This document shows, in pieces, positions 26,864 to 36,122 of a stretch of 64,000 bases of DNA (the first letter of the stretch is position 1; every line of letters starts with the position of its first letter). Location: NCBI RefSeq assembly GCF_018614615.1, contig NZ_JAGGOK010000041.1:1-64000 (forward strand), given 5' to 3'. Source of the DNA: Streptomyces sp. ISL-100. GTDB lineage: Bacteria; Actinomycetota; Actinomycetes; Streptomycetales; Streptomycetaceae. The position numbers were made by a program, and so were the translations under genes. The notes under the pieces are model-generated. The model saw only the letters and a program-made list of their open reading frames with translations, did not search any database and was not told where the DNA came from.

Positions 26864-27151
26864 GCGAACTCCTTCTGCAAGGGGGGTGGCGGGCAGCTTG
26901 GGTGGGCTGCCCGGGCAGAGCCGTGCGGAGCAAGGTGAAGCGCGGAACGGGGGAAGAGTGACAGGGGTGAGCACCCGCTGTCAGGACCGCGTCAAGAAGT
27001 TGGCCGGAATTCGTCCGTTGCCCGAATAGTCATGTTCGTTAACCGGACGCTTCGCGGCCTGTTAACCACGAGGCCGTACGGCGCCCGGAACCGGCCATGA
27101 ACCGAGGCCACGGGTTTCAGTTGGCCGTGCCACGAGTGCCGGAGCGCGGCA
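26864..27151. other. intergenic region upstream of the M4 protease
   Basis: No coding frame is supported. GTTAACC occurs twice as a direct repeat, at 27038-27044 and 27061-27067, about two helical turns apart. This is a possible regulator site, but the evidence is weak. Confidence 0.3.
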
Positions 27152-29101
27152 TCAGGCCAGGCTGTCGCGCCAGGCGCGGTGCAGGCCGGCGAAGTGGCCC
27201 GTACCGCCGATGAGTTCGGTGGGGGAGCCGTCCTCGACGATGCGGCCGTGCTCCATGACCAGCACCCGGTCGGCGATCCCCACCGTCGACAGCCGGTGCG
27301 CGATCACCACGGCCGTACGCCCGCGCAGCACCGTGTCCATCGCGCGCTGCACCGCCCGCTCGCCAGGGACGTCCAGGGACGACGTCGCCTCGTCGAGGAT
27401 CAGGACCGCCGGGTCGGCCAGCAGCGCGCGGGCGAAGGCGACCAGCTGCCGCTGGCCCGCCGAGATGCGCCCGCCCCGCTTGCGTACGTCCGTGTCGTAC
27501 CCCTGCGGCAGACCGCTGATGAAGTCGTGTGCGCCGATCGCCTTCGCCGCCTGCTCGATGTCCTCACGGGCGGCGTCGGGGCGGCCGATGGCGATGTTGT
27601 CGGCGACCGTACCGGAGAACAGGAACGCCTCCTGGGTCACCATCACCACCCCGCGTCGCAGTTCGGGCACGGCGAGATCGCGCAGGTCGGTGCCGTCGAG
27701 GAGGACGCGGCCCCCGGTCGGGTCGTAGAAGCGGGCCAGCAGCTTGGCGAGGGTCGACTTGCCCGCGCCCGTCGAGCCGACGACGGCGACGGTCTGGCCG
27801 GCGGGCAGCGTCAGGCTGAAGCGCGGCAGGACTTCGCCGCCGGTGCGGTAGGCGAAGCTGACGTCGTCGAAGACGACCTCGCGGCCCGGTCCGCCGTTCC
27901 CGAGGGCGGGCAGTTCACGCGGCTCGGCCGGTTCGCGGACGGTCGGGGTCTGGGCGAGCAGGCCCGCGATCTTCTCCAGGGAAGCGGCCGCCGACTGGTA
28001 GGAGTTGAGGAACATCCCGAGCCGGTCGATCGGGTCGTAGAGCCGCCGCAGGTAGAGCACGGAGGCGGCGAGGACGCCGAGCTCCAGCGTGCCGTCGGCT
28101 ACCTGGTAGGCGCCCCACAGGACCATGCCGGCGACCGCCGTGTTGGCGACCAGCCGGGAGCCGACGACGTACTGGGCCATCTCCAGCAGGCCGTCGCCGT
28201 TCGTCCGCTCGTGGCGGTGGTTGAGCACGCGGAACTCGGCGTCGTTCGCCCGCTCGCGCCGGAACGCCCGTACCGGCCGGATGCCGTTCATCGTCTCCGC
28301 GAACTTCACGATGACGGCGGCGATCGCTGTCGACCGCTTGCTGAAGACGACGGAGACGCGGGCCCGGTAGCGCCGGATGAGCAGATACAGCGGTACGAAC
28401 GACAGCACCGCCAGCCCGCCGATACCCGCGTCGAGGTACAGCAGCAGCGCGCAGATGTAGACACTCGACAGGATGACCCCGATCAGCTCCTGCAGACCCT
28501 CGCTGAGCAGCTGCCGCAGCGACTCCACGTCGGTCGTCGACCGGGAGATCAGCCGCCCGGACGTATACCGCTCGTGGAAGTCGACACTCAGAGCCTGCGC
28601 GTGCCGGAAGATCCTGCCGCGCAGATCGAGGAGTACGTCCTGGTTGACGTGGGCGGAGAGCCGGATGAAGGCGTAATGGAGCAGGCCCCCGCCGACCGAG
28701 CACAGCACATAGCCGGCCGCGACAACGACCAGCGGCCCGAAGTCGTCGCGCCGCAGGGCCGGCACGCCGCGGTCGATGGCGTACGCGACGAGCAGCGGCC
28801 CCGCCTGCACCGCCGCCTGCTGGAGCAGCAGGATGAGCGTGGCGACACCGACCCTGACCCGCCGGGGCCGCAACAACGACCGCAGCAGCACCCCCGTCGC
28901 CCCTTCGGGCGCGGGCAACGCATCCCGGTCAAAGGGATCCCCACCCCGCTCCGCACCCCCAACCCCACCTCCAGCTTCCGCCCCGACACCGACCGCGCCC
29001 CCGGCTTTTGCCCCGGCCCGGGCCTCATCCGTGCGCCTGGCGGGCCGCTCGGCCCCGGCCGCGTTGTCGGAGTTCGGCTGGCCGTTCGCGGTGGTGGTCA
29101 T
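27152..29101 (-). CDS. ABC exporter half-transporter, consensus-NBD subunit
   Basis: A 649-residue protein with one membrane domain of about six helices and one C-terminal ATPase. The first 75 residues are a Gly/Ala-rich cytoplasmic tail. The ATPase has Walker A VGSTGAGKSTLAKLL, a non-standard signature ISAGQRQ, a canonical Walker B with catalytic Glu (LILDEATSSLD) and the H-loop AHRLST. Together with the adjacent subunit, whose sites are degenerate in the opposite way, it forms a heterodimeric exporter of the TM287/288 or BmrCD class. The ATG overlaps the stop of the upstream subunit (ATGA at 29098-29101). Substrate unknown: drug, lipid or peptide. Confidence 0.92.
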   Translation of the reverse strand: MTTTANGQPNSDNAAGAERPARRTDEARAGAKAGGAVGVGAEAGGGVGGAERGGDPFDRDALPAPEGATGVLLRSLLRPRRVRVGVATLILLLQQAAVQAGPLLVAYAIDRGVPALRRDDFGPLVVVAAGYVLCSVGGGLLHYAFIRLSAHVNQDVLLDLRGRIFRHAQALSVDFHERYTSGRLISRSTTDVESLRQLLSEGLQELIGVILSSVYICALLLYLDAGIGGLAVLSFVPLYLLIRRYRARVSVVFSKRSTAIAAVIVKFAETMNGIRPVRAFRRERANDAEFRVLNHRHERTNGDGLLEMAQYVVGSRLVANTAVAGMVLWGAYQVADGTLELGVLAASVLYLRRLYDPIDRLGMFLNSYQSAAASLEKIAGLLAQTPTVREPAEPRELPALGNGGPGREVVFDDVSFAYRTGGEVLPRFSLTLPAGQTVAVVGSTGAGKSTLAKLLARFYDPTGGRVLLDGTDLRDLAVPELRRGVVMVTQEAFLFSGTVADNIAIGRPDAAREDIEQAAKAIGAHDFISGLPQGYDTDVRKRGGRISAGQRQLVAFARALLADPAVLILDEATSSLDVPGERAVQRAMDTVLRGRTAVVIAHRLSTVGIADRVLVMEHGRIVEDGSPTELIGGTGHFAGLHRAWRDSLA

Positions 29102-30918
29102 GCCTCGGCTCCCTTTTCGCCGTCGGCCGGGCCGTCGGACGTTCCGGACATCAGCCATGCGTACTCGGCGCTGCTGTGCAGCAGTTCGTGGTGGGTGCCG
29201 ACGGCTGTGATGCGGCCGGCGGAGAGCAGCGCCACCCGGTCGGCGAGCAGCACGGTGGACGGACGGTGCGCGACGACGAGCGCGGTCGTGTCCGCCAGGA
29301 CGCGCCGCAGTGCCGCCTCCACCAGTGCCTCCGTATGCACGTCGAGCGCCGACAGCGGATCGTCGAGCACGAGGAAGCGCGGCCTGCCCACCACCGCCCT
29401 GGCCAGCGCGAGCCGTTGCCGCTGACCGCCTGACAGGCTCAGGCCCTGCTCGCCGACCTGCGTGGCCGTGCCCTGCGGCAGTTGGTGTACGAAGCCGGCC
29501 TGCGCGGTGTCCAGGGCCCGGTCCAGGTCGGCTTCGTCCGCGCCGCCGCCCGCGCCCATCAGGACGTTCTCGCCGACACTCGCCGAGAAGAGCGTCGGCT
29601 CCTCGAAGGCGACGGACACCAGCTCCCGCAGCCGCTCGCGCGGTATCGCCGTGATGTCCTGCCCGTCGAGCGTGATCCGCCCGCCCGTCACTTCGTGCAG
29701 CCTCGGTACGAGCGTGGTGAGCGTCGTCTTGCCGCTGCCGGTGGCTCCGACGAGGGCCATCGTCTCGCCCGGCCGTACGTGCAGATCGATGTGGGCCAGG
29801 ACGGGCGGAGTTCCGGGGGACGCGTCGGGGTATCGGAACTCGACCCCCTCGAAGACGATCCCGTCCCCGCCCGGAGCCGCCGTGAGCACGTGCGCGCCCC
29901 CCTCCGTCTCCTCCCGCGCGTCCATCACCTCGAAGTACCGCTCGGTCGCCGTCGCCGCGTCCTGGCTGATCGCGAGCAGGAAGCCGATCGACTCCACCGG
30001 CCAGCGCAGAGCCAGCGCCGTCGACAGGAATGCCACCAGCGTGCCCGCCGACAGATCGCCGTCGGCGACCTGCACCGTGCCGAGCACCAGCGCCGTGCCG
30101 ATCGCCAGTTCCGGCAAAGCCGTGATCACGGCCCAGATGCCCGCCAGCAGCCGGGCCTTCGTCAGCTCCGTGCCCCGCAGCGTCAGCGACAGCTCACGGA
30201 AGGCCTGCGCCTGACTGCGGTGCCGGCCGAACCCCTTGATGACGCGGATACCGAGCACGCTCTCCTCGACGACCGTCGTCAGATCGCCGACCTGGTCCTG
30301 GGACCGCCGCGCGACCAGTGCGTACTTCGACTCGAAGGCAAAGCACAGCACCACCAGCGGAATCACGGGCGCCAGCAGCACCAGCCCCAACGACCACTGC
30401 TGTTGCAGCAGGATGACGAACCCGACCAGGATCGTCACCCCGTTGACCAGCAGGAACGTCAGCGGAAACGCCAGGAACATCCGCAGCAGCATCAGATCCG
30501 TCGTCCCGCGCGAAAGTAACTGCCCCGACGGCCACCGGTCGTGGAAAGCCACCGGCAGCCGCTGCAGATGCCGGTACAGATCGCCCCGCATCGCCGCCTC
30601 CACCCCGGCCAGCGGCCGCGCCACCAGCCACCGCCGCAGCCCGAAGAGCGCCGCCTCGGTGAGCCCGAGCAGCAGCAGGTACAGCGCGCCGAGCCACACC
30701 CCGCCCGGGTCCCGGTCCGCGACCGGGCCGTCCACGATCCACTTCAGGACGAGCGGGATGACCAGGCCGAGGCAGGAGGCCAGCACCGCGACAAACGCCG
30801 CGCAGGCCAGCCGTGCCCGCACCGGGCGCACGTACGGCCACAGGCGCAGCAGCGAACGTACGGCCGATCGGTCCTTGGCGGAAGCAGTGGGAGCAGTGGG
30901 AGCATCCGTTCCGGTCAT
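29098..30918 (-). CDS. ABC exporter half-transporter, degenerate-NBD subunit
   Basis: A 606-residue ABC exporter subunit with an N-terminal six-helix membrane domain (FHDRWPSGQLLSRGTTDL coupling region) and an ATPase with Walker A VGATGSGKTTL, canonical signature LSGGQRQ, but Walker B LVLDDPLSALD, where Asp replaces the catalytic Glu. This is the typical degenerate half of heterodimeric exporters. ATG at 30918 has no Shine-Dalgarno; TACGCT ends 8 nt upstream and could be the -10 of a leaderless mRNA. The start is only 43 bp after the glgX stop on the same strand, so readthrough from glgX is also possible. Confidence 0.92.
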   Translation of the reverse strand: MTGTDAPTAPTASAKDRSAVRSLLRLWPYVRPVRARLACAAFVAVLASCLGLVIPLVLKWIVDGPVADRDPGGVWLGALYLLLLGLTEAALFGLRRWLVARPLAGVEAAMRGDLYRHLQRLPVAFHDRWPSGQLLSRGTTDLMLLRMFLAFPLTFLLVNGVTILVGFVILLQQQWSLGLVLLAPVIPLVVLCFAFESKYALVARRSQDQVGDLTTVVEESVLGIRVIKGFGRHRSQAQAFRELSLTLRGTELTKARLLAGIWAVITALPELAIGTALVLGTVQVADGDLSAGTLVAFLSTALALRWPVESIGFLLAISQDAATATERYFEVMDAREETEGGAHVLTAAPGGDGIVFEGVEFRYPDASPGTPPVLAHIDLHVRPGETMALVGATGSGKTTLTTLVPRLHEVTGGRITLDGQDITAIPRERLRELVSVAFEEPTLFSASVGENVLMGAGGGADEADLDRALDTAQAGFVHQLPQGTATQVGEQGLSLSGGQRQRLALARAVVGRPRFLVLDDPLSALDVHTEALVEAALRRVLADTTALVVAHRPSTVLLADRVALLSAGRITAVGTHHELLHSSAEYAWLMSGTSDGPADGEKGAEA

Positions 30919-30961
30919 CAGGATCGAGCGTACGGTTCACCACTGACAGCGCTCAGCGAAT

Positions 30962-33253
30962 TTACGCCGCACCCGCCTTCAGCAGAAGCACCGATCTCGC
31001 CGGCACAGTGATTGCCCCGCCCCCCAGGTGCACCGCCCCCGGCGCCGTTTCCTGGCTCTCCAGCGACGTGTCCACGACCAGTTCGTACGTCCGCGCCCAC
31101 GGCGGCCCCGGCAGCACGAAACTCACCGGACTGTCCCCCGCGTGCAGTACGGCGAGAAAGCTGTCGTCCGTGATCTTCGCTCCGCGCGCGTCGCGTCCCG
31201 GGATGTCGCGGCCGGACAGGTAGAAGCCCACGGTCGAGGCCGGGGCGTACCAGTCCTCCTGCGTCATCTCCTTGCCGCGCGGGGTGAACCACGCCAGGTC
31301 GCGCAGCCCGTCCGCCGCCTGCGCCCGCCCCGAGAAGAACGCACGCCGGCGCAGCACCGGATGCGCGTGCCGCAGGGCCAGCAGACGGGACGTCAGCTCG
31401 AAGAGCTCCCGCCGGCCGCGGTCCTCAAGCAGCGACCAGTCGATCCAGCTGACCTCGTTGTCCTGGCAGTACGCGTTGTTGTTGCCGCCCTGCGTACGCC
31501 CCATCTCGTCGCCCGCGACCAGCATCGGCACGCCCGTCGACAGCAGCAGCGTCGTCACCAGGTTCCGAAGCTGCCGCCGGCGCAGGGCGTTCACCCCGGC
31601 GTCCTCGGTCTCCCCCTCCGCGCCGCAGTTCCACGACCGGTTGTCGTTCGTCCCGTCCCGGTTGCCCTCCCCGTTCGCCGCGTTGTGCTTCTGGTGGTAC
31701 GACACGAGGTCCCGCAGCGTGAAGCCGTCGTGCGCGGTGACGAAGTTGACGGAGGCGTACGGGCGACGGCCGCCCCACGCGTACAAGTCGCTCGACCCCG
31801 ACAGCCGGTACCCCAGGTCACGGACGTCCGGCAGCGCGCCCCGCCAGAAGTCCCGTACTGCGTCCCGGTAGCGGTCGTTCCACTCCGTCCAGAGCGGGGG
31901 AAAGGCGCCCACCTGGTAACCGCCGTTCCCCACGTCCCACGGCTCGGCGATCAGCTTCACCCGCCGCAGCACCGGATCCTGCGCGATCACCGCGAGAAAG
32001 GGCGACAGCATGTCGACGTCGTGCATCGAGCGCGCGAGCGCCGCCGCCAGGTCGAAGCGGAAGCCGTCGACACCCATTTCGGTGACCCAGTACCTGAGCG
32101 AGTCGGTGATCAGCCGCAGGACGTTCGGCTGTACGACGTGCAGGGTGTTCCCGCAGCCCGTGTAGTCGGCGTACCGCCTGGCGTCGTTCTGGAGCCGGTA
32201 GTAGCCGCGGTTGTCGATGCCGCGCAGCGACAGCGTGGGCCCGAGCTCGCCCGCCTCCGCCGTGTGGTTGTAGACCACGTCGAGAATGACCTCGATGCCG
32301 GCCGCGTGCAGGGCCCGCACCATCTCCTTGAACTCGCCGACCTGCGGCCCGGCCGTCCCCGAGGCCGCGTAGGCGGCGTGCGGCGCGAAATAGCCGATGG
32401 AGTTGTAGCCCCAGTAATTGCGCAGGCCGCGCCGCAGCAGGTGGTCCTCGTGGGCGAACTGGTGCACCGGCAGCAGCTCGACCGCCGTCACCCCCAGCCG
32501 CTGGAGATGCTCGATCGCCGCCGGGTGACCCAGTCCGGCGTACGTACCGCGCAGCTCCTCGGGAATGCCCGGGTGCAGCTTGGTGAAGCCGCGCACATGC
32601 AGCTCGTAGATGACGGAGTCCGCCCACGGCGTCTTGGGCCGCCGGTCGTCCACCCAGTCGTCGTCGGGCGCGTCGTCGTGCACCACCACGCCCTTGGGGA
32701 CGAACGGCGCCGAGTCCCGGTCGTCGCGCACGGTGTCCGCGACGTTCTGCTGCGGCCAGTCCCTGACGTGCCCGTACACCTCCGCCGGGAGTGTGAAGTC
32801 GCCGTCGACGGCCCGTGCGTACGGATCGAGCAGCAGCTTCGCGTGGTTCCAGCGGGCGCCGGTCCACGGGTCCCAGCGGCCGTGCACACGGAAGCCGTAG
32901 CGCTGCCCCGCCCGTACGCCCGGTACGAAGCCGTGCCAGATCTCGTGGGTCAGCTCGGTCAGCGGGCAGCGCGTCTCGTTGCCGTCCTCGTCGAAGAGGC
33001 ACACCTCGACAGCCTCGGCCCCGCCTGCCCACAGCGCGAAATTGGTGCCCGCGACACCGTCGGGGCGGACGCGAAAGCGCGCCCCGAGCGGAGTCGGCGA
33101 GCCCGGCCACACGTGTGGTCTGCCCGGGTCGTGCCCTGGGCGCCGCCCGTTCACCGCGGCCGGGGCGGCCGCGGGGCGGCGCTCGCTCACCGCCTCGGGC
33201 ACCGCTGCCGGCACCGCCTCCTGTACTGCCTCCTGCTCGGCTGCGCTGGACAC
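30962..33253 (-). CDS. glgX: glycogen debranching enzyme (isoamylase type)
   Basis: A 763-residue GH13_11 debranching enzyme that hydrolyses alpha-1,6 branches of limit dextrin left by GlgP. After a 60-residue Ala/Pro/Glu tail (AVQEAVPAAVPEAV repeats) come the CBM48 domain (PLGARFRVRPDGVAGTNFALW) and the catalytic barrel: DVVYNHTAE, GFRFDLAAAL (nucleophile), LIAEPWDVG (acid), VTAHDGFTL (stabiliser). GTG at 33253 is preceded by GGGAGG at 8-nt spacing. It complements the GlgE and GlgP genes 8-20 kb away in the same window. It is followed on the same strand by the ABC exporter pair. Confidence 0.95.
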   Translation of the reverse strand: MSSAAEQEAVQEAVPAAVPEAVSERRPAAAPAAVNGRRPGHDPGRPHVWPGSPTPLGARFRVRPDGVAGTNFALWAGGAEAVEVCLFDEDGNETRCPLTELTHEIWHGFVPGVRAGQRYGFRVHGRWDPWTGARWNHAKLLLDPYARAVDGDFTLPAEVYGHVRDWPQQNVADTVRDDRDSAPFVPKGVVVHDDAPDDDWVDDRRPKTPWADSVIYELHVRGFTKLHPGIPEELRGTYAGLGHPAAIEHLQRLGVTAVELLPVHQFAHEDHLLRRGLRNYWGYNSIGYFAPHAAYAASGTAGPQVGEFKEMVRALHAAGIEVILDVVYNHTAEAGELGPTLSLRGIDNRGYYRLQNDARRYADYTGCGNTLHVVQPNVLRLITDSLRYWVTEMGVDGFRFDLAAALARSMHDVDMLSPFLAVIAQDPVLRRVKLIAEPWDVGNGGYQVGAFPPLWTEWNDRYRDAVRDFWRGALPDVRDLGYRLSGSSDLYAWGGRRPYASVNFVTAHDGFTLRDLVSYHQKHNAANGEGNRDGTNDNRSWNCGAEGETEDAGVNALRRRQLRNLVTTLLLSTGVPMLVAGDEMGRTQGGNNNAYCQDNEVSWIDWSLLEDRGRRELFELTSRLLALRHAHPVLRRRAFFSGRAQAADGLRDLAWFTPRGKEMTQEDWYAPASTVGFYLSGRDIPGRDARGAKITDDSFLAVLHAGDSPVSFVLPGPPWARTYELVVDTSLESQETAPGAVHLGGGAITVPARSVLLLKAGAA

Positions 33254-33407
33254 CTGTAAGCCTCCCGCGGCTCGTTGGGACCGGCGGATCCTTGAGGCCG
33301 TACGGCGTCCCGGCCGTGGCCCCCTCGCGTGGTCCTCCCACCTGTTCTTCCCGTAACGGGGCTCGTACTCACGTTTCCCCTGGAGGGGGGCGGTCGTTGG
33401 GCCGGGC

Positions 33408-34619
33408 GTGAGAGACGCAGTGAGACGCGCACGGGCGGCGCTGGCCGCCCTACTGGCAGGGGCGGGACTGATCGCCGGGCTCGCGGGATGCACGGCCGAC
33501 GGCGATGCGCTGTTCGGCGGGAAGCCGCGTTCGCCCAAGGACCACATCCGGATCGTTCCCGGGAACGGCGCGACGGGAATCCGGGCCGACGGCCGTATCG
33601 AGGTGAAGGTCCCTGATGGACGGCTGGAGCGGGTTCAGGTCGTACGGGTCGAGGACGCCGACCAGCACGAGGTCACCGGCCGGATCGCGGACGACGGGCT
33701 GAGCTGGCGGCCGGACGCCGGACCGCTGCGGCTCGCCGCGAAGTACACGGTCCACGCGGTCGCCCTCGACGGACACGGGCGGCGCTCCGCCCGGCACACC
33801 TCGTTCACGACGGTGGTCCCCGAGCACCGGTTCATCGGCTACTTCAAGCCGGAGAACCGGTCCACCGTCGGCACCGGAATGATCGTTTCCTTCTCCTTCA
33901 ACCGTGCCGTCGTCAACCGCGCCGCCGTCGAACGTGCCATCAAGGTCACCTCGCAGCCGCCGGTGGAGGTGTCGGGCCACTGGTTCGGCAGCCAGCGCCT
34001 GGACTTCAGGCCGCGCGACTACTGGAAGCCGGGCACCCGCGTCAGCGTCGACCTGCGGCTGCGCGACGTCGAGGCGGCGCCCGGCGTGTTCGGCATCCAG
34101 CACAAAGCCGTCGGCTTCACGGTCGGCCGCTCTCAGGTGTCCACGGTGGACGCGGAGGCGCACACCATGGTGGTTCGGCGCGACGGCGAGAAGCCGGTGA
34201 GCGTGCCGGTCAGCGCGGGGGCGCCGAAGAGCACGACGTACAACGGAAAAATGGTCGTCACCGAGCTGTACGACGTCACCCGGATGGACGGCAGGACCGT
34301 CGGCTTCGGCGGCGAGTACGACATCCCGGACGTCCCGCACGCGATGCGGCTGACGGCTTCGGGGACCTTCCTGCACGGCAACTACTGGGCCCCGTCGAAG
34401 ACGTTCGGATCGGTCAACACGAGCCACGGATGCATCGGGCTGCGCGATGTGAAGGGTGGGAGTCCGGACACCCCGGGCGGCTGGTTCTTCGACCGCACGC
34501 TCATCGGGGATGTGGTGGAAGTGGTGAACTCCCGCGACCGGAAGGTCGCTCCCGACAACGGCCTCGGCGGCTGGAACATGGACTGGAACCGCTGGAAGGC
34601 CGGTTCCGCGATGAAGTGA
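33408..34619 (+). CDS. L,D-transpeptidase lipoprotein (YkuD) with Ig-like domains
   Basis: A 403-residue lipoprotein. The signal peptide ends in the lipobox LAGC (Cys about residue 28). Two Ig-like domains (about residues 45-250) precede a C-terminal YkuD domain with catalytic residues in FLHGNYW and SHGCIGLRD. It should form 3-3 crosslinks in peptidoglycan at the cell surface, as LdtMt2 does in mycobacteria. GTG at 33408 lacks a good ribosome site; GTG at 33420 is an alternative. It is about 50% identical by eye to the next gene, so the two are tandem paralogues. Confidence 0.92.
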   Translation: MRDAVRRARAALAALLAGAGLIAGLAGCTADGDALFGGKPRSPKDHIRIVPGNGATGIRADGRIEVKVPDGRLERVQVVRVEDADQHEVTGRIADDGLSWRPDAGPLRLAAKYTVHAVALDGHGRRSARHTSFTTVVPEHRFIGYFKPENRSTVGTGMIVSFSFNRAVVNRAAVERAIKVTSQPPVEVSGHWFGSQRLDFRPRDYWKPGTRVSVDLRLRDVEAAPGVFGIQHKAVGFTVGRSQVSTVDAEAHTMVVRRDGEKPVSVPVSAGAPKSTTYNGKMVVTELYDVTRMDGRTVGFGGEYDIPDVPHAMRLTASGTFLHGNYWAPSKTFGSVNTSHGCIGLRDVKGGSPDTPGGWFFDRTLIGDVVEVVNSRDRKVAPDNGLGGWNMDWNRWKAGSAMK

Positions 34620-34779
34620 TTCTCCCTCCCCCCTCTCACAGCTACTTGGAACTGAACGGTGACATATACCGGGATCCCGGGACGCGGCCGGTGTGATTAC
34701 CATTCACCAGGCGCGCGGTTGCTGCGCGAGGGGGTGCGGGCCATGGCTGAGGCCAGGCCGTGCGAGGGGAGAACAAAAA

Positions 34780-36042
34780 GTGAAAAGGCAGCCGATATCG
34801 GGGACATCGGCCGGAGCGCGGCGGGGGCGCGGATCTCGGCGCGGGGGCCCGGGACTGCTGGCTCTGCTGCTGGGGGCGATGCTGCTGTTCGTCACGGCGT
34901 GCGGCGGAAGCGGTGACTCCGGCGGTGGTGACGGCAAGGGCGAGAAGGACGGGGCGGGGAAGGCCGCCGACACCAAGGCGTCGCAGGCCGTGGTGACGAT
35001 CGCGCCCAAGGACGAGGCGAAGAACGTCGCCACGAGCGGTGCTCTGAAGATTCGCGCGGACAAGGGCAAGCTGACGTCCGTCACGGTCGAGGACACCAAG
35101 GGCAACGAGGTCGAGGGAAAGATCACCGCGGGCGGCACCGCCTGGGAGCCGACGCACCACCTCGGCGCCGCCACCAAGTACAAGGTCCACGCGATCGCGA
35201 AGGACTCCGAGGGCCGTGAGTCCGCGAAGGACACCACCTTCACGACGCTCGTACCGAAGAACACCTTCGTCAGCTACTTCACGCCCGAGGACGGCTCGAC
35301 GGTCGGCGTCGGAATGCCCGTCTCGCTGCGTTTCAGCCGGGGCATCACCGCGCCCGAGGACGTCGAGAAGGCGGTCAAGGTCACGGCCGAGCCGTCGGTG
35401 CCGGTCGAGGGCCACTGGTTCGGCAACGACCGCCTCGACTTCCGCCCCGAGAAGTACTGGGCCGCAGGGACCAAGGTGACGCTGAAGCTGAACCTCGACG
35501 GCGTCGAGGGCCGGCCCGGCGTGTACGGCAAGCAGACGAAGACCGTGAAGTTCACGGTCGGCCGCAGCCAGGTCAGCGTCGTGGACGCCGCTGCGCACAA
35601 GATGACGATCAAGCGCGACGGCAAGGTCTTCAAGACCATCCCGATCACCGCGGGCGCCCCGTCGACGACGACGTACAACGGCCAGATGGTCATCAGCGAG
35701 AAGTACGCGGTGACGCGCATGAACGGCGCCACGGTGGGCTTCGGCGGCGAGTACGACATCAAGGACGTGCCGCACGCGATGCGCCTGTCCACCTCGGGCA
35801 CCTTCATCCACGGCAACTACTGGGCGGGCGCGGGAACCTTCGGGTCGGCCAACGTCAGCCACGGTTGCGTGGGTCTGCGGGACGTGCGGGGCGGATGGGA
35901 CAAGCAGGCCCCGGCCGCCTGGTTCTTCAACAGCTCGATCCTCGGTGACGTGGTCGTCGTGAAGAACTCCCACGACAAGCAGATCCAGCCGGACAACGGC
36001 CTCAACGGCTGGAACATGTCCTGGTCGGAGTGGAAGAAGTAA
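34780..36042 (+). CDS. L,D-transpeptidase lipoprotein (YkuD), second tandem copy
   Basis: A 420-residue paralogue of the preceding gene with the same layout: signal peptide with lipobox VTAC, a Gly/Asp/Lys-rich linker (GGSGDSGGGDGKGEK), two Ig-like domains and a YkuD domain with FIHGNYW and SHGCVGLRD. GTG at 34780 has GGGGAG about 8 nt upstream. The 160-bp gap to the first copy allows separate promoters. A well-formed terminator follows. Sequence differences are concentrated in the linker and first Ig-like domain. Confidence 0.92.
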   Translation: MKRQPISGTSAGARRGRGSRRGGPGLLALLLGAMLLFVTACGGSGDSGGGDGKGEKDGAGKAADTKASQAVVTIAPKDEAKNVATSGALKIRADKGKLTSVTVEDTKGNEVEGKITAGGTAWEPTHHLGAATKYKVHAIAKDSEGRESAKDTTFTTLVPKNTFVSYFTPEDGSTVGVGMPVSLRFSRGITAPEDVEKAVKVTAEPSVPVEGHWFGNDRLDFRPEKYWAAGTKVTLKLNLDGVEGRPGVYGKQTKTVKFTVGRSQVSVVDAAAHKMTIKRDGKVFKTIPITAGAPSTTTYNGQMVISEKYAVTRMNGATVGFGGEYDIKDVPHAMRLSTSGTFIHGNYWAGAGTFGSANVSHGCVGLRDVRGGWDKQAPAAWFFNSSILGDVVVVKNSHDKQIQPDNGLNGWNMSWSEWKK

Positions 36043-36056
36043 CACACGCTGTACGT

Positions 36057-36093
36057 ACGGGCCTGGTGCTGTTGTTCACAGCACCGGGCCCGT
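36057..36093 (+). terminator. terminator after the second L,D-transpeptidase gene
   Basis: A 15-bp stem with one G-U pair (ACGGGCCTGGTGCTG with 36079-36093) and a 7-nt loop, followed by TTGTCGTT. Confidence 0.75.
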
Positions 36094-36109
36094 TGTCGTT
36101 AACGGGGGC

Positions 36110-36115
36110 TAACCT
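36110..36115 (+). promoter_or_regulatory. -10 element of a leaderless enoyl-CoA hydratase mRNA
   Basis: TAACCT ends 7 nt before the ATG at 36123, and no Shine-Dalgarno is present. This matches the usual layout of leaderless genes in streptomycetes. No clear -35 is visible. Confidence 0.45.
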
Positions 36116-36122
36116 CGCTCGT

